This document shows, one piece after another, positions 14,210 to 16,544 of a stretch of 16,544 nucleotides of DNA. The position numbers and the translations under genes are program-made. Numbering within the stretch: position 1 is the stretch's first letter; every line of letters begins with the position of its first letter. The DNA comes from Bacilli bacterium (lineage in GTDB: Bacteria > Bacillota_I > Bacilli_A > RF39 > UBA660), in the NCBI GenBank assembly GCA_017476705.1, contig JAFUZI010000072.1:1-16544 (forward strand), written 5' to 3'. The notes beneath the pieces are model-generated. The model had not been told where the DNA came from. It saw only the letters and a program-made list of their open reading frames with translations, and searched no databases.

Positions 14210-14785
14210 ATGCGCTTAAATAAAAGGTATTTATATGTTTTTATACTGTTTATTTGTATTTTTAGTGTTTTATTTATAGGCTTTTTAATAGAGAAGAAAA
14301 AGATGCATGATGATTCTAAAGATTATTTACAGATTAAATTTGAAAGTAATGATATTTTAAAAATAAGTAATAAGCTTCCTTTATCTGATAATCTTGGTAA
14401 GAATATTAAATATGATGATTCTTTGAATGGTAGTGTTGGTTATTTAGATTTTTCTATTGTTAATAAGTCTTTAAAATCTAGAAAATACAATATTACTATA
14501 AATAAACATGCAGTTGATTCTAGAGAAATTAATGATAATTATATTAAAGTTTATTTGACTGATATGGATGATAAACCATTAAAAGGTTTTTCTGATAATA
14601 GAGTTATTACTTATAATGAATTACATTTTTCAAAAAAGAATGTAGAAAATGTGGTTTTATTTAGTGATAGTGTTGAGAAACTTTCTAAAAAGAATTATAG
14701 ATTGAGAGTATGGGTTTCTGATAGTTATGGTATATCTAAATTAGATGAGTCTATCATTTTAGATGTTGGTATTGAAGGTATATAG
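14210..14785 (+). CDS. Membrane-anchored or exported protein A, paralogue of its downstream neighbour
   Basis: This 191-aa protein of unknown function has a basic start (MRLNKRY), one hydrophobic segment (about residues 7-27), then KKK and an acidic, probably extracellular beta-rich domain. It is homologous to the next gene: YLDFSIVNKSLKSRKYNITI (78-97) aligns with YFDFSV...LKAKDYEYEI there, YIKVYL with DIRVYL, and KNYRLRVWVSDS (161-172) with NNYRLKIWLSDS. The positive-inside layout fits a type II anchor or an uncleaved signal. No clear AxA cleavage site is seen. The alternating hydrophobic pattern and the nearby SipW-type peptidase suggest a TasA/camelysin-like fold, but this is inference. 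GGAGG (14194-14198) lies 11 bases before the ATG, a rather long spacing. Confidence 0.82.
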   Translation: MRLNKRYLYVFILFICIFSVLFIGFLIEKKKMHDDSKDYLQIKFESNDILKISNKLPLSDNLGKNIKYDDSLNGSVGYLDFSIVNKSLKSRKYNITINKHAVDSREINDNYIKVYLTDMDDKPLKGFSDNRVITYNELHFSKKNVENVVLFSDSVEKLSKKNYRLRVWVSDSYGISKLDESIILDVGIEGI

Positions 14786-14793
14786 GAGGAAAA

Positions 14794-15390
14794 ATGAATA
14801 AAGAGGTTAAACAATCAAATTGTTTTTGGTATTTAATAGTTGGGATTATATTTGTAATGATCCTTGTTGTTTCAATAGGTTTTATTGCTTTTAGTAATAG
14901 GGAAGATGAAGTAATTGAAAAAAATAGTGATGGAGCAAAAGTATATTTGAATTATTCTAGTGATGTTCCAGGATTAAAGGTATCTAATATGTCTCCAACT
15001 TCTGATGAAGTTGCGATTACTGATTTAAAAGACGGAAGTTATTTTGATTTTTCTGTGGAAGTGGATATGCTTAAAGCAAAGGATTATGAATATGAGATTT
15101 CTGTTGTTAAAGATATTAATAATTCTTCTATTAGTGATGATGATATTAGAGTTTATCTTGAAAAAGAAGATAGTGGTTCTTATGTACAAGTATTTGAACC
15201 TAATAAGTATAGTGCTCTTAAGAAAAAAAGTGATTTAGGATCAGCTAAAGGTAGCATGGTTTTATATACTGATAGTTGTAGTAAAGATTGTTCTAATAAT
15301 TATAGATTAAAAATTTGGTTATCTGATTCAGCGACTACTACTATTGGTAGTTATGGAGTAGATGTTATGGTAAATGGAATTGCTAAATAG
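14794..15390 (+). CDS. Membrane-anchored or exported protein B, paralogue of protein A, with a cysteine pair
   Basis: This 198-aa protein of unknown function has a hydrophobic segment at about residues 11-33 (WYLIVGIIFVMILVVSIGFIA), followed by an acidic region and an extracellular-type beta-rich domain. Shared features with protein A include DGSYFDFSVEV (80-90), DIRVYLEKED (117-126) and NNYRLKIWLSDS (168-179). Specific to this copy are Cys162 and Cys166 (DSCSKDC), well placed for a disulfide outside the cell, and the segment GLKVSNMSPTSDEVAITDLKDG, reminiscent of the N-terminal strand of TasA/CalY domains. A possible signal-peptidase site is IAFS (31-34). A strong AGGAGG overlaps the stop of protein A, and the genes are eight bases apart, so they are cotranscribed. 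The terminator hairpin starts inside the last codons. Confidence 0.82.
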   Translation: MNKEVKQSNCFWYLIVGIIFVMILVVSIGFIAFSNREDEVIEKNSDGAKVYLNYSSDVPGLKVSNMSPTSDEVAITDLKDGSYFDFSVEVDMLKAKDYEYEISVVKDINNSSISDDDIRVYLEKEDSGSYVQVFEPNKYSALKKKSDLGSAKGSMVLYTDSCSKDCSNNYRLKIWLSDSATTTIGSYGVDVMVNGIAK

Positions 15391-15414
15391 TGTGTCAAGC
15401 AATTCTTTTTTTTT
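15377..15414 (+). terminator. Intrinsic terminator overlapping the end of protein B
   Basis: GAATTGCT (15377-15384) pairs perfectly with AGCAATTC (15398-15405), followed by nine T's (15406-15414). The 13-base loop contains the TAG stop (15388-15390), so the left arm encodes the last residues of protein B. Confidence 0.85.
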
Positions 15415-15446
15415 ATAATTAATTTTTTATTTTTCTTTTTGTATTA

Positions 15447-15452
15447 TATAAT
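15447..15452 (+). promoter_or_regulatory. Possible -10 box for sipW
   Basis: A perfect TATAAT within a TA-rich run. The sequence 17 bp upstream (TTTTTA, 15424-15429) is a poor -35. A start near 15459 would give a leader of about 13 bases with AGGAGAG (15462-15468) close to the 5' end. A promoter is expected here because a strong terminator lies just upstream. Confidence 0.45.
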
Positions 15453-15471
15453 AATAATGGTAGGAGAGTTG

Positions 15472-16044
15472 ATGAGTTTGAATAAATTATTATCATATTT
15501 TTACATATCAATAAAGTCATTACTTGTATCTTTTATTTGTTTAATGATTGTACTTCTATCTTTTTTTGTTTATTATTTTGGAGATTTATTATTAAATCCT
15601 AGTAAAGTACCTGCATTTGGGGCTTATATAATTGTTTCTAAAAGTATGACTCCTACTATAAATGTTGGAGATTGTGTTATCATTAAAAGAATGAATAATG
15701 ATAATTATCGAATTGGTGATATTATTACTTATGATATGAGTGATTCTAATAATCCTAATTTTTTAGTTACTCATAGGGTTGTTAATAAAAGGGTTATAGA
15801 TAGTGGGGAATCTTTTTATACTACTCGTGGTGATAATAATAATTTAGTTGATACAAAACAAATTAATACTAGTGATATATACGGTAAAGTTTTATTTAAA
15901 ATACCTAAGCTTGGTTTATTATTTAGTTTTTTTAATAAATCATCTAATTTCTTTTTGTGGCTATTGATACCTACAATATTATTTTTAGTGTATGAATTAT
16001 TTAGAATATTTAATACATTGTTGTATAAAAAGAAAACTTTTTAG
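15472..16044 (+). CDS. sipW: SipW-type (archaeal/ER-like) signal peptidase I
   Basis: This membrane signal peptidase has the Ser-His-Asp layout of the SipW/Sec11 group (MEROPS S26B), not the Ser-Lys dyad of ordinary bacterial SPase I. The 190-aa protein has an N-terminal membrane helix (about 16-40), the box SKSMTPTI with Ser58, a VTHRVV segment with His101 in the position of the catalytic Lys, TTRGDNNNLVD with Asp121 and Asp127, and a C-terminal membrane helix (about 160-180). In-frame ATGs at 15439 and 15457 precede the ribosome binding site; the ATG at 15472 after AGGAGAG was chosen. In B. subtilis SipW processes TasA and TapA, encoded beside it. Here the two paralogues upstream are the obvious candidate substrates, although a terminator separates them from this gene. 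Confidence 0.9.
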   Translation: MSLNKLLSYFYISIKSLLVSFICLMIVLLSFFVYYFGDLLLNPSKVPAFGAYIIVSKSMTPTINVGDCVIIKRMNNDNYRIGDIITYDMSDSNNPNFLVTHRVVNKRVIDSGESFYTTRGDNNNLVDTKQINTSDIYGKVLFKIPKLGLLFSFFNKSSNFFLWLLIPTILFLVYELFRIFNTLLYKKKTF

Positions 16045-16060
16045 TTTTCTTCTTTCTTTA
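16031..16060 (+). terminator. Possible weak terminator after sipW
   Basis: AGAAAAC (16031-16037) pairs with GTTTTCT (16044-16050) around TTTTTA, followed by a T-rich but C-interrupted tail. The stem is mostly AT and includes the end of the sipW reading frame and its stop codon. Confidence 0.5.
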
Positions 16061-16075
16061 TTTTGATTAGTGCTT

Positions 16076-16081
16076 TATAAT
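16076..16081 (+). promoter_or_regulatory. Possible -10 box for rsmA
   Basis: A perfect TATAAT 19 bases before the rsmA ATG. The region 17 bp upstream (TTTCTT, 16053-16058) is a poor -35. A start near 16088 leaves about 13 bases of leader containing GGTGA (16092-16096). Confidence 0.4.
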
Positions 16082-16100
16082 AAATCTGATTGGTGATTAT

Positions 16101-16544
16101 ATGGAAAAATATGATGTTAAGTTTAAAAAAAAATTAGGACAGAATTTTTTAAAGAATACTAGTGTTGTTGATAGGATAGTTAATCAGGCTGATATTGATT
16201 CTAATTCTTTAGTTATTGAAGTTGGACCTGGTGGAGCAATTATGACTAGGGAGTTAGCTAAAAAGGCAAAAAATGTTTTGGCTTATGAAATTGATAATGA
16301 TTTGGCAGATGAAATTCATAAGAGACTAGAAGGATATGATAATGTAGTTGTTTTATTTCAAGATTTTTTATTATCTGATATATCTAAGGATATAGCTAAG
16401 TTTGATTATGATAAACTTTTTTTTATTAGTAATGTTCCTTATTATATTACTACACCTATCTTAATGAAGTTAATTAATTCAGGGTTATCATTTAATAAAA
16501 TTGTTATGATGGTTCAAAAGGAAGTTGGAGATAGATTTTCTACA
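16101..16544 (+). CDS. rsmA: 16S rRNA (adenine1518/1519-N6)-dimethyltransferase RsmA, 5' part
   Basis: RsmA (KsgA) dimethylates two adjacent adenines in the 3' terminal helix of 16S rRNA, a late checkpoint in 30S assembly. The frame is open to the window edge and supplies 148 residues, about half of the family length of 270-290. It shows LGQNFLKN (12-19), the SAM-binding VIEVGPGGAIMTREL (38-52), YEID (62-65) and the catalytic motif NVPYYITTPI (111-120), a form of N-I/L-P-Y. GGTGA (16092-16096) precedes the ATG. In B. subtilis ksgA also lies downstream of metS-yabD, but with rnmV in front of it; rnmV is not between tatD and rsmA here. Confidence 0.95.
   Translation, partial: MEKYDVKFKKKLGQNFLKNTSVVDRIVNQADIDSNSLVIEVGPGGAIMTRELAKKAKNVLAYEIDNDLADEIHKRLEGYDNVVVLFQDFLLSDISKDIAKFDYDKLFFISNVPYYITTPILMKLINSGLSFNKIVMMVQKEVGDRFST

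Noticed and set aside
14158..16044. Recent mobile-element insertion carrying the SipW cassette
   Set aside because: No transposase, integrase, inverted repeats or target duplications were seen, and base composition matches the flanking genes. An older acquisition remains possible.

Overview
The window is strongly AT-rich and comes from a low-GC Gram-positive bacterium (Bacilli or relatives). TGA is used as a real stop (tadA, holB, trmN6, rsmI, pth) and Trp is encoded by TGG, so this is the standard code and not the Mycoplasma code 4. Every gene is on the + strand. The gene order (tadA, dnaX, ebfC, recR, bofA-like, holB, ricT, trmN6, rsmI, pth, mfd, metG, tatD, rsmA) is a condensed version of the origin-proximal region of Bacillus subtilis. 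Several B. subtilis neighbours (yaaL, tmk, yabA, yazA, rnmV) are missing. This suggests a reduced genome, for example an uncultured RF39- or Erysipelotrichia-like lineage; that placement is inference.

Bases 1-294 hold the most striking object: five tandem 62-bp units. Each carries one ParB-type parS palindrome (GTTTCACGTGAAAC or a close variant) and one perfect Noc-binding palindrome (ATTTCCCGGGAAAT), strictly alternating. The first unit starts at the window edge, so the array may continue upstream. It looks like a compact combined chromosome-segregation and nucleoid-occlusion loading platform near the origin.

Bases 319-431 encode a small bacterial SRP RNA with its own promoter and a U-run terminator. 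A replication, recombination and RNA-modification operon follows (444-10832): TadA tRNA deaminase, DnaX clamp-loader subunit, EbfC nucleoid protein, RecR, a short BofA-like membrane protein with a TTG start, HolB, RicT, TrmN6, RsmI, Pth and Mfd. Most junctions overlap or are only a few bases long. An unrecognised cytosolic protein (10877-11524) follows. Then a promoter drives a T-box leader controlling metG, which encodes a short methionyl-tRNA synthetase lacking the C-terminal tRNA-binding domain. tatD comes next, behind an intrinsic terminator.

Bases 14210-16044 look like an accessory cassette: two tandem paralogous proteins, each with an N-terminal membrane segment and a shared C-terminal NYRL-W-SDS motif, followed by a SipW-type (Ser/His) signal peptidase. 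It resembles a minimal TasA/SipW-like export module lodged between tatD and rsmA. The window ends inside rsmA. Several transcription units (dnaX, tatD, sipW, rsmA) have a TATAAT box only 17-21 bases before the start codon, suggesting very short 5' leaders.
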